The translations under genes were made by a program, and so were the position numbers. From NCBI GenBank assembly GCA_014534295.1, contig JACVRU010000006.1:1-26080 (forward strand): a DNA stretch of 26,080 bases. Direction: 5' to 3'. This DNA comes from Thermoleophilia bacterium. GTDB taxonomy: Bacteria > Actinomycetota > Thermoleophilia > Gaiellales > Gaiellaceae. This document shows, piece after piece, positions 14,285-21,871 of this stretch (the first letter of the stretch is position 1; every line of letters begins with the position of its first letter). The notes beneath the pieces are model-generated. The model was not told where the DNA came from. It searched no databases and saw nothing but the letters and a program-made list of their open reading frames with translations.

Positions 14285-15226
14285 GTGACCGCCCCCGCCG
14301 GGCATGGGGCCGATCGTACAGCCGTCGTACGGCACCTCCGGCCGCCCGACTGGGAGTGGTCGTTCTTCGAGGACGGCAGCCTGGCGCTCGATCCCTGGGC
14401 GGAGCCGCCGCCCTCGTTGCAGCGTCAACGGGGCTCCGCTACGGTGCCGCGCATGCCGCCGCCCCGAGCCCCCGGGCCCGACCGAGCCCGCAGACGGTCC
14501 GGCACGCACCGGATCCGTCGCTTCGCCGGGCTCACCGCCGTCGCCTCGGTCCTCGTCGTCACCCTCCTCCTGACGGCCTTCGGCTCGCCGGGAGGCACCC
14601 CCGGGATGGCGCGCAGCGTCGTCCCGGTCCGCTCCGAGGCCGCGTCCGGCCTGCCGCTCGCGCAGATCGTGGCCACGCAGGGGCCGCTGCGGATCCAGCT
14701 CCCGATCGCGCAGTCGCACGTGACCGCGATCGGCTACCACGCAGCCGGCGAGGGCGCGCTCAGGCTACAGCCGCTCGGCCGGAAGGGGAACAAAGGGCTG
14801 CTCGGCCGGCTGCGCGACCGGATCGTCGGGACAGACCCGGGCGCGCTCGTCTGGTACCAGCTCGACGGCGGCCGCGGGCCCGCGAGCTCGTCGCTCGACG
14901 TGGGAGCCGCGCCGGGGACCGACGTCTTCTCCCCGGTCGACGGCACCGTCGTCGGCATCCACGACGTCGTCATCGACGGTCGCGTGCGCGCGGTGCGCGT
15001 CGACCTCCAGCCCGTCAGCGCGCCCTCCCTGATCGTGTCGGTCAACCGCGTGCGCGCGGACGAGGCGCTCACCGTCGGGTCGGTCGTCACGGCGGCGAAG
15101 ACCAGGCTCGGCACCGTCGTCGACCTCGCCGGGGTCGAGCGGATGGCGCTCGCGCGCTTCACCCAGGACGCCGGCAATCACATCTCGCTCGTCGTCCGGC
15201 CCGCCGCCACGCTTTCCCTCCCCTGA
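14285..15226 (+). CDS. Single-pass membrane protein with degenerate M23-like (LytM) domain
   Basis: GTG 14285 has AAGGTGGG four bases upstream and gives 313 residues; ATG 14453 is an alternative. A cytoplasmic N-terminus with a Trp-rich WEWSFFEDGSLALDPW patch (23-38) and a basic run (67-79) leads to a membrane segment at about 81-100. The outer part ends in a domain (about 203-306) whose GTDVFSPVDGTVVGI (211-225) matches the M23/LytM barrel pattern, but the zinc ligands are gone: the HxxxD histidine is replaced (SSLD) and the final HxH reads HIS (299-301). So it is probably a non-catalytic, envelope-located binding or regulatory protein. Its stop overlaps the start of the YmdB gene. Confidence 0.75.
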   Translation: MTAPAGHGADRTAVVRHLRPPDWEWSFFEDGSLALDPWAEPPPSLQRQRGSATVPRMPPPRAPGPDRARRRSGTHRIRRFAGLTAVASVLVVTLLLTAFGSPGGTPGMARSVVPVRSEAASGLPLAQIVATQGPLRIQLPIAQSHVTAIGYHAAGEGALRLQPLGRKGNKGLLGRLRDRIVGTDPGALVWYQLDGGRGPASSSLDVGAAPGTDVFSPVDGTVVGIHDVVIDGRVRAVRVDLQPVSAPSLIVSVNRVRADEALTVGSVVTAAKTRLGTVVDLAGVERMALARFTQDAGNHISLVVRPAATLSLP

Positions 15227-16002
15227 AGATCCTCTTCGTCGCAGACGTGAACGGGGCGCCGGGGCGCCGCGCCGTCGAGACGCGGCTGCCGTCCCTCCGG
15301 AAGGAGCTGGACGCCGCGTTCTGCGTCGTCAACGGGGAGAACGCGGCGGACGGCCGGGGCCTGACCCCGAAGCTCGCCGAGAAGCTGCTCGCCTCGGGTG
15401 CGGACGTCGTCACCCTAGGCAACCATGCCTGGGCGCGCCGCGAGCTGCTTCCCTACCTCTCCGAAACCGACCGCGTCATCCGGCCCGCGAACCTCTCCCG
15501 CCACGCGCCCGGCCGGCCGCTGGCGGTGCAGCCGGCTGCGGACGGGACGCCGGTCGCCGTGCTGCAGCTGCTCGGCTCCCTCTACCTCGAGGTGGCCGGG
15601 GGGCCGTGGGAGTTCGTCGACGAGCTCGTCGAAGAGGCGCACTCGCTGGCGGACGTCGTCCTCGTCGACTTCCACGGCGAGGCGACGAGCGAGAAGGTGG
15701 CGATGGCCCGCTGGTTGGACGGGCGGGTGACCGCGGTGTTCGGGACGCACACGCACGTACAGACGAACGACGCGCGTGTCCTCCCGGGCGGCACAGCGGC
15801 GATCACGGACGCGGGGATGACCGGCCCGCACGACTCCGTCATCGGCGTCAAGGCCGAGCTGGCGATCCAACGGATGCGCACGGGCGTGCCCGTCCGCTTC
15901 GAGACCGCGGAGGGGGACGTCAGGATCGAGGGCGTGCTGGTGGAGTGCGGGGCGGACGGTCGGGCCACGGCCTGCGAGGCCATCCGAGTTCCCGTCGAGT
16001 GA
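15223..16002 (+). CDS. ymdB: YmdB-family metallophosphoesterase (CTG start likely)
   Basis: Calcineurin-like phosphodiesterase of the YmdB/TIGR00282 type; characterised members hydrolyse 2',3'-cyclic nucleotides. Metal-binding motifs are FVADVNG near the N-terminus, VNGENAADGRG, TLGNHAW (the GNH), DFHGEATSEK and the GTHTHVQTND histidine cluster. The family begins MxILFxGDIxGxPGR, which matches the product exactly if translation starts at CTG 15223 (M-KILFVADVNGAPGR). No ATG, GTG or TTG lies close upstream in frame, and the next GTG (15247) would delete the first metal ligand. CTG overlaps the upstream stop as CTGA. That gives 259 residues, about the family length. The 3' end overlaps the convergent 15920 gene by 83 bases. 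Confidence 0.88.
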   Translation: MKILFVADVNGAPGRRAVETRLPSLRKELDAAFCVVNGENAADGRGLTPKLAEKLLASGADVVTLGNHAWARRELLPYLSETDRVIRPANLSRHAPGRPLAVQPAADGTPVAVLQLLGSLYLEVAGGPWEFVDELVEEAHSLADVVLVDFHGEATSEKVAMARWLDGRVTAVFGTHTHVQTNDARVLPGGTAAITDAGMTGPHDSVIGVKAELAIQRMRTGVPVRFETAEGDVRIEGVLVECGADGRATACEAIRVPVE

Positions 16003-17143
16003 GAAGGAGCAGCAGCCCGAGGAGGACGAGGTCGCGGGCGAGGACGAGCGCCGTGACCGTCCCGTCGAACGTCCGGGCGTAGTCCCAGTAGCTGTACGGG
16101 AACCAGCTCTGGGTGAGCAGCAGCGCCGCCCCGAGCACGGCGGCGCCGGGCAGGCCGACGAGGGGCACGACGGGGACGAGCCAGACGAGGAACTGGGGCG
16201 AGAGTACCTTCCCGAGCGCGACGAACGCGACGAGGGCGAGCGCCGCGAAGCGGAGCAGGCGCTCCCGCGACTGCTCCCCGCGCGCGAACGCGACCCAGAT
16301 CACGCCAAGGACCGCCAGCTGCACCGCCGTGGACGCCGCCCCGACCGCGTCGCCGAGGGCGCCGGCGATGTTCTGAGAGCCGTGGCCGGCCGCCATCTCC
16401 ACGTCCAGCCCCGCGACGTGATGGAGCGAGACGAGGACGGCCGCTCCGAGGCTCTCGATCTGGAGCGGGCGAGAGAGCTGGCGGCCCAGGCTCGACGCGA
16501 GCCCTTCGGGCCCGAGCACGGCGAAGGGGAGGAACGCGGCGAGGACGACACCCGCGCAGATCGCGCCGCAGACGAGCGCCTCCCTGCGGCCGCGTCGGCG
16601 CCAGAGCCAGGCAGCGAGCAGCGGGGCGAGCACCGCGGGGAAGAGCTTCGCGGCCACCGCAGCGCCGAAGACGCCGGCGCCGAGCCGGTCCCGGCCCGCG
16701 AGGAACGCCGCCAGCCCGCCGGCCAGGAGCGCCGCGGGCCACAGGTCGAACCGGGTCAGGACGACTGGCCCGAGCGCGAGCGGCCAGAGGCCCGCGAACG
16801 CGAGCACGGCGCCCGTCCGCACCCGGCCGGCACGCAGGGCTGCCAACGCCGCCGCCGTGAGGATCACGAGCGCGACCCCGCACGCGGCCATCAGCCAGCC
16901 GAACGCCTGCTCGTAGTCCTCCCCGACGAGCGCGGGCAGGGCGAACACCGGCATCGCGCCGGGCGGATACTCGGGCCGGAAATCCCGGTAGGGAACGGCG
17001 CCCTCCGCCATCGCCTCGCCGTAGCGCTGGTAGACGGCAGTGTCCTCGACCGGGTTCTCCGTGTAGAAGCCGAAGTGGAGCGCGACCCAGGAGCCGAGGA
17101 AGAGGACGGCCGCAGCCGCCGCGAGGCTAATCCGGGTCGCCAC
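15920..17143 (-). CDS. Polytopic GT87-like (DUF2029) glycosyltransferase
   Basis: Integral membrane protein of 407 residues with about ten hydrophobic segments. The N-terminal outer loop YQRYGEAMAEGAVPYRDF followed by RPEYPPGAMPVF resembles the GT-C/GT87 pattern in which an early loop aspartate acts on a polyprenyl-phosphate sugar; the first-loop D35 (in VEDTAVYQRY) is the candidate catalytic residue. LTRFDLWPA and KLFPAVLAPLL are also typical. GTG 17143 overlaps the preceding gene by 17 bases. The C-terminal tail after the last helix is Pro/Arg-rich and is encoded opposite the end of ymdB. Sugar and acceptor cannot be told; mannosyl transfer to envelope glycolipids is the known activity of related actinobacterial proteins. 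Confidence 0.8.
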   Translation of the reverse strand: MATRISLAAAAAVLFLGSWVALHFGFYTENPVEDTAVYQRYGEAMAEGAVPYRDFRPEYPPGAMPVFALPALVGEDYEQAFGWLMAACGVALVILTAAALAALRAGRVRTGAVLAFAGLWPLALGPVVLTRFDLWPAALLAGGLAAFLAGRDRLGAGVFGAAVAAKLFPAVLAPLLAAWLWRRRGRREALVCGAICAGVVLAAFLPFAVLGPEGLASSLGRQLSRPLQIESLGAAVLVSLHHVAGLDVEMAAGHGSQNIAGALGDAVGAASTAVQLAVLGVIWVAFARGEQSRERLLRFAALALVAFVALGKVLSPQFLVWLVPVVPLVGLPGAAVLGAALLLTQSWFPYSYWDYARTFDGTVTALVLARDLVLLGLLLLLTRRELGWPRRPWPDRPPRTPPARPRS

Positions 17144-18851
17144 GCGCGAGGACGGCGAGCGCCGCGAAGGGGAAGAACCAGGGCAGGTAGAGATAGAACC
17201 AGTGCGTTTGCACGAGCTGGAAGCCGGCGATCAGCGCGCCGGTGAGGGCCGCCAGCTGAAGCGGCGTCTTGCGGCGCGGCAGGAACGCCGCCGCGAGCGC
17301 CGCCGCGACGAGCAGCGCCTGGAGGACGCGCTGGGGCACGTCCAGGTCGGGGATCCCGGCGGCGTGGTACTGGCCCCAGCCCCAGATCGAGAACGGCGAT
17401 TCGCGGCCGATCTGCCAGACCAGGGAGCGCTCGCCGAACGTCCTCGCCGCCTCGATCGGGCTCGGCTCGAGCAGAAGCACGGCGAACGCTGTCAGCGAGG
17501 CCGCCAGGAAGCCCGCCAGGAACCGGAGGCTTGGGCGCCGGTCCGGGTACGTCGCCCAGAGCGGCGCGACGATCAGTGAGGCGAACTTCGTCCACCCGGA
17601 GAGGGCGACGAGCGCGCCGCGCGCGCCCGGGCTCGAGACGAGCCAGAAGCCCCAGACGAGGAAGGCGGGCATGAGGGCGTCGTTCGTGTTCGAGCTGGAG
17701 GCGTACTGCGTGAACGGATAGGCCGTCCAGGCGAAGGCGAGCACCGCCGCGAGCGGGCGGGCGCCGAAGCGCAGGCCGACGAGGACCAGCCCGAGCAGCG
17801 TCAGCAGGTCGAATGCGACCGCAGTGAAGTGCGCGGCCGGGAGGTCGTCCCAGTCGCCGCTCCAGCCCAGCAGCCAGTAGCCGGGCAGGTAGGCGAGGTA
17901 GGCGACCGGGCCGTACGTGTCGCCGTGCTCGTTCGCGTGCTCGCAGCGGCCGTTCGTCTGGATACGGTCGCGGATGTTCCCCTCGTCGTCGGGCTCGCCG
18001 CACGGCTCGCGCCCGGTCGCGACGGGCATGTTCCCGTACGGCATCTCCCCGGTCGCGATCCGGTGCGCGCCGATCACGCCCGAGTAGCCGACGTCGATGA
18101 CGTTCGAGTCCGTGTAGTTGAGCGCGACGCGGAAGCCGGCGAGGAACACCGCCGCCGCCGCGAGCAGCCAGACGGGCCAGACGACCGCGCCGCGCGGCCC
18201 GCGGCCGCGCGATCCGATCCAGGCCAGCCTCGCGACGAGATACGCGAGCGGGAGGTACACGAGCGGCATCGCCGTGAAGACGTCGCCGGCGTTGAAGAAC
18301 CAGAGCGAGGCGGAGAAGGACACGAGCGCCACGAGGTCGAGCGTCCGCAGCGACAGGGGGCGGCGCCAGTCGACGAGGCCGACGAGGAAGACGGCGACGA
18401 ACCCGAACCAGACGAGCGAGCGGTTGATCGTCTTGCCGCCGAAGGCGCCGTCGTGCCCGCGCGCCATCCGCCAGGCGACCTGCGGGCCCGTCCATGCCTC
18501 GGAGACGGCCCCGGTCCGGTCGTCCACGACGCCCTCGGCGATCTGGCCGGCCTGGCCCGACCAGACCTTCACCTCCCAGCTCCGCTCCTCGTTGTCGAAG
18601 GTCGCGTCGGTGTCGGGGTCGGGCGGGTACCGGTCGAGCCAGGAGGCGACCTTGGGATGCTCCGCGAAGAGCGCGGCGGCGCGCTCCTCGGTCAGGCTCG
18701 GCGCCTCGGGCCTCGGGGCGAACGGCGTGTCGACGAGGTTCCCCTCCCCGTCGTAGACGGGCGCCGTCGGCTCGGCCGCTGTCGCCGGCACCGCGAAGAA
18801 GACCGCTGCCACGCCGACGGCGATCAGGGCCGAGCGAAGAGGCACACCCAT
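17127..18851 (-). CDS. Large polytopic membrane protein with PepSY-like N-terminal domain
   Basis: 574 residues. It opens with a signal-like segment (about 5-25, ending ATA-AE), then a soluble outer domain of about 110 residues containing LTEERAAALFAEHPKVASW and WEVKVWSGQAGQIAEGVVD, which resembles a PepSY fold. About ten membrane segments follow. Between two of them, HGDTYGPVAYLAYLPGYW and the upstream GEMPYGNMP loop have the look of GT-C glycosyltransferase outer loops, and two cysteines (in REPCGEPD and NGRCEHAN) may pair. The downstream neighbour is GT87-like and the upstream neighbour is GtrA. I would call it a putative polyprenyl-phosphate-dependent glycosyltransferase, but the PepSY fusion is not something I can match to a named family. 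Confidence 0.72.
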   Translation of the reverse strand: MGVPLRSALIAVGVAAVFFAVPATAAEPTAPVYDGEGNLVDTPFAPRPEAPSLTEERAAALFAEHPKVASWLDRYPPDPDTDATFDNEERSWEVKVWSGQAGQIAEGVVDDRTGAVSEAWTGPQVAWRMARGHDGAFGGKTINRSLVWFGFVAVFLVGLVDWRRPLSLRTLDLVALVSFSASLWFFNAGDVFTAMPLVYLPLAYLVARLAWIGSRGRGPRGAVVWPVWLLAAAAVFLAGFRVALNYTDSNVIDVGYSGVIGAHRIATGEMPYGNMPVATGREPCGEPDDEGNIRDRIQTNGRCEHANEHGDTYGPVAYLAYLPGYWLLGWSGDWDDLPAAHFTAVAFDLLTLLGLVLVGLRFGARPLAAVLAFAWTAYPFTQYASSSNTNDALMPAFLVWGFWLVSSPGARGALVALSGWTKFASLIVAPLWATYPDRRPSLRFLAGFLAASLTAFAVLLLEPSPIEAARTFGERSLVWQIGRESPFSIWGWGQYHAAGIPDLDVPQRVLQALLVAAALAAAFLPRRKTPLQLAALTGALIAGFQLVQTHWFYLYLPWFFPFAALAVLARGDPD

Positions 18852-18865
18852 CGGACGAGATCCGT

Positions 18866-19288
18866 TCAGGATTTCGTCCGAAAAGACCAGAGCTTGTTGC
18901 CGACGAAGTTCAGCGGCGTCACCAGCACGATCGCGACCGCCTGCGCCGGAATCTTGCCGAGGCCGGCGCTGACCAGCGCCTCGAGGAAGGCGAGGTTCGC
19001 GCCGAGCGCGGCGACGGAGACGACGAAAAAGCGCATCCCCTGGTAGGCGACGTGCCCGCGCTGGTCGCGGAAGGTCCAGAGGCGGTTCCAGGTGTAGTTG
19101 TTCGTCACCGCGACGAGGAACGAGCAGACGGCGGCGACGAGGTAGTGGATGCCCGCGAGCTCGACGAGAGCGGCGTAGACGCTGAGGTTGACGACGTATC
19201 CGCTCGCCCCGACCGTTGCGAACTTCGCGAGCTGGATCCAGTTCCGCGGGCGCCGCAGGGCACGTCCCGCACGGGTGCCGGCGATCAC
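18866..19288 (-). CDS. GtrA-family membrane protein
   Basis: 140-residue protein with four hydrophobic segments. The opening QLAKFATVGASGYVVNLSVY, the central NNYTWNRLWTF and the ending TPLNFVGNKLWSFR are signatures of GtrA/DPMS-like proteins, thought to move or help synthesise polyprenyl-phosphate-linked sugars across the membrane. GTG 19288 lies 18 bases after the PRC-barrel gene, and the 574-residue gene begins 14 bases downstream, so it sits in an operon with two candidate GT-C enzymes that would use such donors. There is no separate soluble glycosyltransferase domain. Confidence 0.9.
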   Translation of the reverse strand: MIAGTRAGRALRRPRNWIQLAKFATVGASGYVVNLSVYAALVELAGIHYLVAAVCSFLVAVTNNYTWNRLWTFRDQRGHVAYQGMRFFVVSVAALGANLAFLEALVSAGLGKIPAQAVAIVLVTPLNFVGNKLWSFRTKS

Positions 19289-19306
19289 CGGCGCGAGAGT
19301 ACCCGA

Positions 19307-19750
19307 CTACGCCGCGGAGGCCTTGGAGGCCGGCGCGATCGTCACGCCGGCGCTGTCGTGCAGCACCGGGGAGCCGTTCGCGCGCGCCGCAACGGCCGCC
19401 ACGGTCCCGTCCGGCGAGACCAGGAGGTCCACGAGCAAGCCGAGCGAGCGCCCTGCGCGTTCCACCGGTCGGCCGACGAGGGCGCTGAAAGCCCGCGACC
19501 GGCGGCGGTAGAACTCGCGGTCCCCCTCCTCGAGGAGGACGAGAGCGGAGCCGACTGCGACCTGGTCGCGGCGCAGGCGAGCGGCCGCGAGCGGCAGGAA
19601 GCGGCGCCCGCCGTCGTCGCAGAGCACCTCGAGGCCGACCACGCGCAGTGACTCCGTGTCGAGGACGGCGTCGCTCGGCAGCCCGAGGCGGATCCCGCGC
19701 AGCGTCACGGGCCGCTCGAGCAGCGCCCGCAGCGAGGTGCCCCCGGTCAC
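19307..19750 (-). CDS. PRC-barrel-like protein, two tandem half-repeats
   Basis: 147 residues from GTG 19750, chosen because GGGGAG lies nine bases upstream; a much longer open frame reads back through the neighbouring gene and is not credible. Residues about 12-65 (VTLRGIRLGLPSDAVLDTES ... FLPLAAARLRRDQVAVG) and about 85-140 (ALVGRPVERAGRSLGLLVDL ... VAAVAARANG) each follow the PRC-barrel pattern of a G-x-x-V/L start, a mid D-V/L-hydrophobic strand and a final hydrophobic strand. Actinobacterial relatives are often linked to envelope or RNA-metabolism genes. No membrane segment or catalytic residue is evident. It lies between a phosphodiesterase and gtrA. Confidence 0.75.
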   Translation of the reverse strand: MTGGTSLRALLERPVTLRGIRLGLPSDAVLDTESLRVVGLEVLCDDGGRRFLPLAAARLRRDQVAVGSALVLLEEGDREFYRRRSRAFSALVGRPVERAGRSLGLLVDLLVSPDGTVAAVAARANGSPVLHDSAGVTIAPASKASAA

Positions 19751-19797
19751 GGCGCCGTTCTCCCCGCTGACGGCCCGGCGAAACGCACGCCGGAAGC

Positions 19798-21042
19798 CTA
19801 GGCGGCGGTCCGGACGAGCCCGAGGTGCGCGAGCGCGAGCGGCGCGACGTCGGCGAGTCGCTCGGCCTCGCCGGCGATACCGACCGTCAGGACCGGGACC
19901 TCGGAGTCGCAGGCCGTGAGCGAGCCGTGGCTCCCGCCGCCCGCGTGGTGACGACCGGCGAGGTCGCGGAACTCCCAGCCCTGAGCGGCCGAGACGACGA
20001 CGTCGCCCGCGTTCGGGTTCCGCAGCGCCGCGAGCAGCCGTCCTCTGCCGTCCGGGTGGGCGTCCGGGTCGCCCAGGACGGCGAGCTGCCCGTCCTCGAG
20101 CCAACCGGCGACGTCGACCGCGGGGTGACCCTCGAGCCGGCGCGCGAGCGCGGCGGGATCGTCGCCGTAGACCATCGCCGCCCGGTTCGACGCCGTCACC
20201 CGGACGCCGGAAAGGCCCGCGAACGTCTCCTGCAGCCGAACGGTCCGCAGAACCGCGGTCTGGCCGTGGTCGGAGCAGACGACGACGCCGTAGCGATCGA
20301 GGAACTCGTCCAGACCGCCGGCCGCATCGACGAGCGCGGCCACCCTCGCGTCGGCCCTCACGAGCTCCAGCCCCGCGTCGTCGGGCCCGAGGACGTGCGA
20401 GGCGAAGTCGTAGTCCGAGAGGTAGTAGACCAGTAGGTCGAAGCCGTCGCGGGTGACGAGCCACCGCCCGACGGCCTCGGCGTACGCGTCCACCGTCCCG
20501 GAGGCCCGGTTGCGCACGGCCAGCGGCGCGCCGGTGGCGTCGGACTCGAAGAGATTGTAGAAGAAGAAGCGTCTCGGCCCGAGGACGGCGGGCACGCCCG
20601 GCAGCGTCGCCGCATGGCGGGTCCGGCCGCGGTAGCAGGTGAAGTTCACGGCCGCGGGGACGAGGCCGGCGTCCTCCACGGCCTCGAAGAGCGTGACGGC
20701 GCCCGCGCCGAGGTGCCGGCGGTTCATGTCGACGACCGTGTCCCTGAGCGCCCGCGTCAGGCCGGCGGCGCGGAGGGCGCCGAAGGACGAGCCGTACTCC
20801 ACGAGCCTCCGCTCCCCGCGATGCCACCAGACGAGGTGCGGGATCTCGTGGACGTCCGGGCCGGCGCCCGTCGCGAGCGTCGACAGGCACACGGGTGTCA
20901 GCGAGGGGAAGGCGGTGACCGCGCGGCGGTAGCTGCCCTCGCGGGCCAGGAGCGCGAGCGTGGGCGCGTCCCCGCCCTCGACGGCGCTCTCGAAGGCGGC
21001 CGCCGTCAGGCCGTCGATCACGATCAGGACGACCTTGCCCAT
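19798..21042 (-). CDS. Type I phosphodiesterase / alkaline-phosphatase-superfamily hydrolase
   Basis: 414 residues from ATG 21042, five bases after the preceding stop. The two-metal set of the nucleotide pyrophosphatase/phosphodiesterase family can be traced: D10 in VLIVIDGLT, nucleophile T49 in AFPSLTPVC, D212 and H216 in YLSDYDFASHVLG, D258-H259 in CSDHGQT and H372 in GGSHGS. No signal peptide is present; the hydrophobic N-terminus is the first beta strand. The substrate is unknown. In this cluster a role in releasing or remodelling phospho-sugar or phospholipid intermediates is plausible but inferred. Confidence 0.9.
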   Translation of the reverse strand: MGKVVLIVIDGLTAAAFESAVEGGDAPTLALLAREGSYRRAVTAFPSLTPVCLSTLATGAGPDVHEIPHLVWWHRGERRLVEYGSSFGALRAAGLTRALRDTVVDMNRRHLGAGAVTLFEAVEDAGLVPAAVNFTCYRGRTRHAATLPGVPAVLGPRRFFFYNLFESDATGAPLAVRNRASGTVDAYAEAVGRWLVTRDGFDLLVYYLSDYDFASHVLGPDDAGLELVRADARVAALVDAAGGLDEFLDRYGVVVCSDHGQTAVLRTVRLQETFAGLSGVRVTASNRAAMVYGDDPAALARRLEGHPAVDVAGWLEDGQLAVLGDPDAHPDGRGRLLAALRNPNAGDVVVSAAQGWEFRDLAGRHHAGGGSHGSLTACDSEVPVLTVGIAGEAERLADVAPLALAHLGLVRTAA

Positions 21043-21047
21043 GCCGG

Positions 21048-21473
21048 CTAGTCCCGCGCGAGGATCCGGAGCCCCACGTAGCTGCGGCCGGCGCGGCGGC
21101 CGATGCGGCGCGCGGCCGCCGGCACCGCAACCGCGAGCGCGTATCCGAGCAGCGGGACGAGAGAGAGCACCGCGAGGACGAGCGCCGCCCCGGCCACCAG
21201 CACCGCCGTGGCGCCGCGCGTCCCGCCCCGGCCGAGCGCCCCCCGGACGACGTCGGGGACGGCGATCCCCGCGAGCGCGCCACCGAAGCCCCCGGCCACG
21301 GCCTCCTCCCAGCTCCAGGGGAGCGCCCCCACGAGGACGCCTGCGGCCAGGCCCGCGACGAAGGCGAGCAGGACGCCGACCCTCACGGCGGCGAAGATCC
21401 CCGCAGCGAGTACGCCGAGCGCAGTGCCGAGCCCCGCGACGAGCCCCGCCGTATACCAGGTCGCCCCGAGCAC
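21048..21473 (-). CDS. Small polytopic membrane protein of unknown function
   Basis: 141 residues from GTG 21473 (MLGATWYTAG). About four hydrophobic Ala/Gly/Val/Leu-rich segments, with a basic C-terminal tail (RRIGRRAGRSYVGLRILARD) expected in the cytoplasm. I recognise no family. It is the first gene of the six-gene minus-strand cluster and is followed after five bases by the phosphodiesterase gene. It is divergent from the thioredoxin-like gene at 21527, leaving 53 bases for any promoters. Low-complexity composition makes homology calls weak. Confidence 0.7.
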   Translation of the reverse strand: MLGATWYTAGLVAGLGTALGVLAAGIFAAVRVGVLLAFVAGLAAGVLVGALPWSWEEAVAGGFGGALAGIAVPDVVRGALGRGGTRGATAVLVAGAALVLAVLSLVPLLGYALAVAVPAAARRIGRRAGRSYVGLRILARD

Positions 21474-21526
21474 GCCCGAAGCTTAGTGGCCGTTTGCCCG
21501 GGCCCCGCGCGGGGAAGAGAAGCGAC

Positions 21527-21826
21527 GTGGCACGCGACGCCCGGCCCCTGCTCGTGTTCTTCTCGCATGCCCGCTCGGGGCCGGCGCGGCGGATGGAGAG
21601 CCTCCTGGCGCACATCGCCCGCAAGGAGCGCTCCCGCCTCCGCGTGACCCGCGTGGATGTCGACGCGCATCCCGAGCTCGCCGAGCGGTTCCGCGTGGAC
21701 GACGTGCCGACGCTCGTGCTCGTCAAGGACCGCCGCGCGGTCGCGCGCATCGACGGCCGGACGAGCGCGCCGCGCATCGAGCGGATGCTCGAGCCGCACC
21801 TCGGCGAGGCCGTCACGGTCGCCTGA
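21527..21826 (+). CDS. Thioredoxin-fold protein lacking the CxxC active site
   Basis: 99 residues from GTG 21527, with GGGGAAGAG seven bases or so upstream. The fold is recognisable: strand PLLVFFSH, active-site position ARSGPARRMES, strand VTRVDVDAHPELAERFRV, then the cis-proline motif DDVPTLVLVKD (P61) and the closing GRTSAPRIERML. The redox motif CGPC is replaced by SGPA (17-20), and there is no cysteine in the protein, so it cannot be a disulfide reductase. Single gene on plus, followed by a hairpin shared with the convergent CHRD gene. It may be a chaperone-like or binding member of the family. Confidence 0.82.
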   Translation: MARDARPLLVFFSHARSGPARRMESLLAHIARKERSRLRVTRVDVDAHPELAERFRVDDVPTLVLVKDRRAVARIDGRTSAPRIERMLEPHLGEAVTVA

Positions 21827-21832
21827 AGGCTC

Positions 21833-21860
21833 GGGCGGGGAAGCCGCGGCTCCCCCGCCC
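21833..21860. terminator. G+C-rich hairpin between convergent genes
   Basis: Arms 21833-21844 and 21849-21860 pair over 12 bases with one mismatch and a four-base CGCG loop. It lies seven bases after the stop of the thioredoxin-like gene and 11 bases beyond the stop of the CHRD gene, so it may end both transcripts. There is no T run on either side, as is common in very G+C-rich genomes. Confidence 0.55.
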
Positions 21861-21871
21861 AACCCGGCCGC

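Noticed and set aside
19751..21283. Long minus-strand extension of the PRC-barrel gene
   Set aside because: It is the out-of-frame shadow of the phosphodiesterase gene; a good ribosome site supports GTG 19750.
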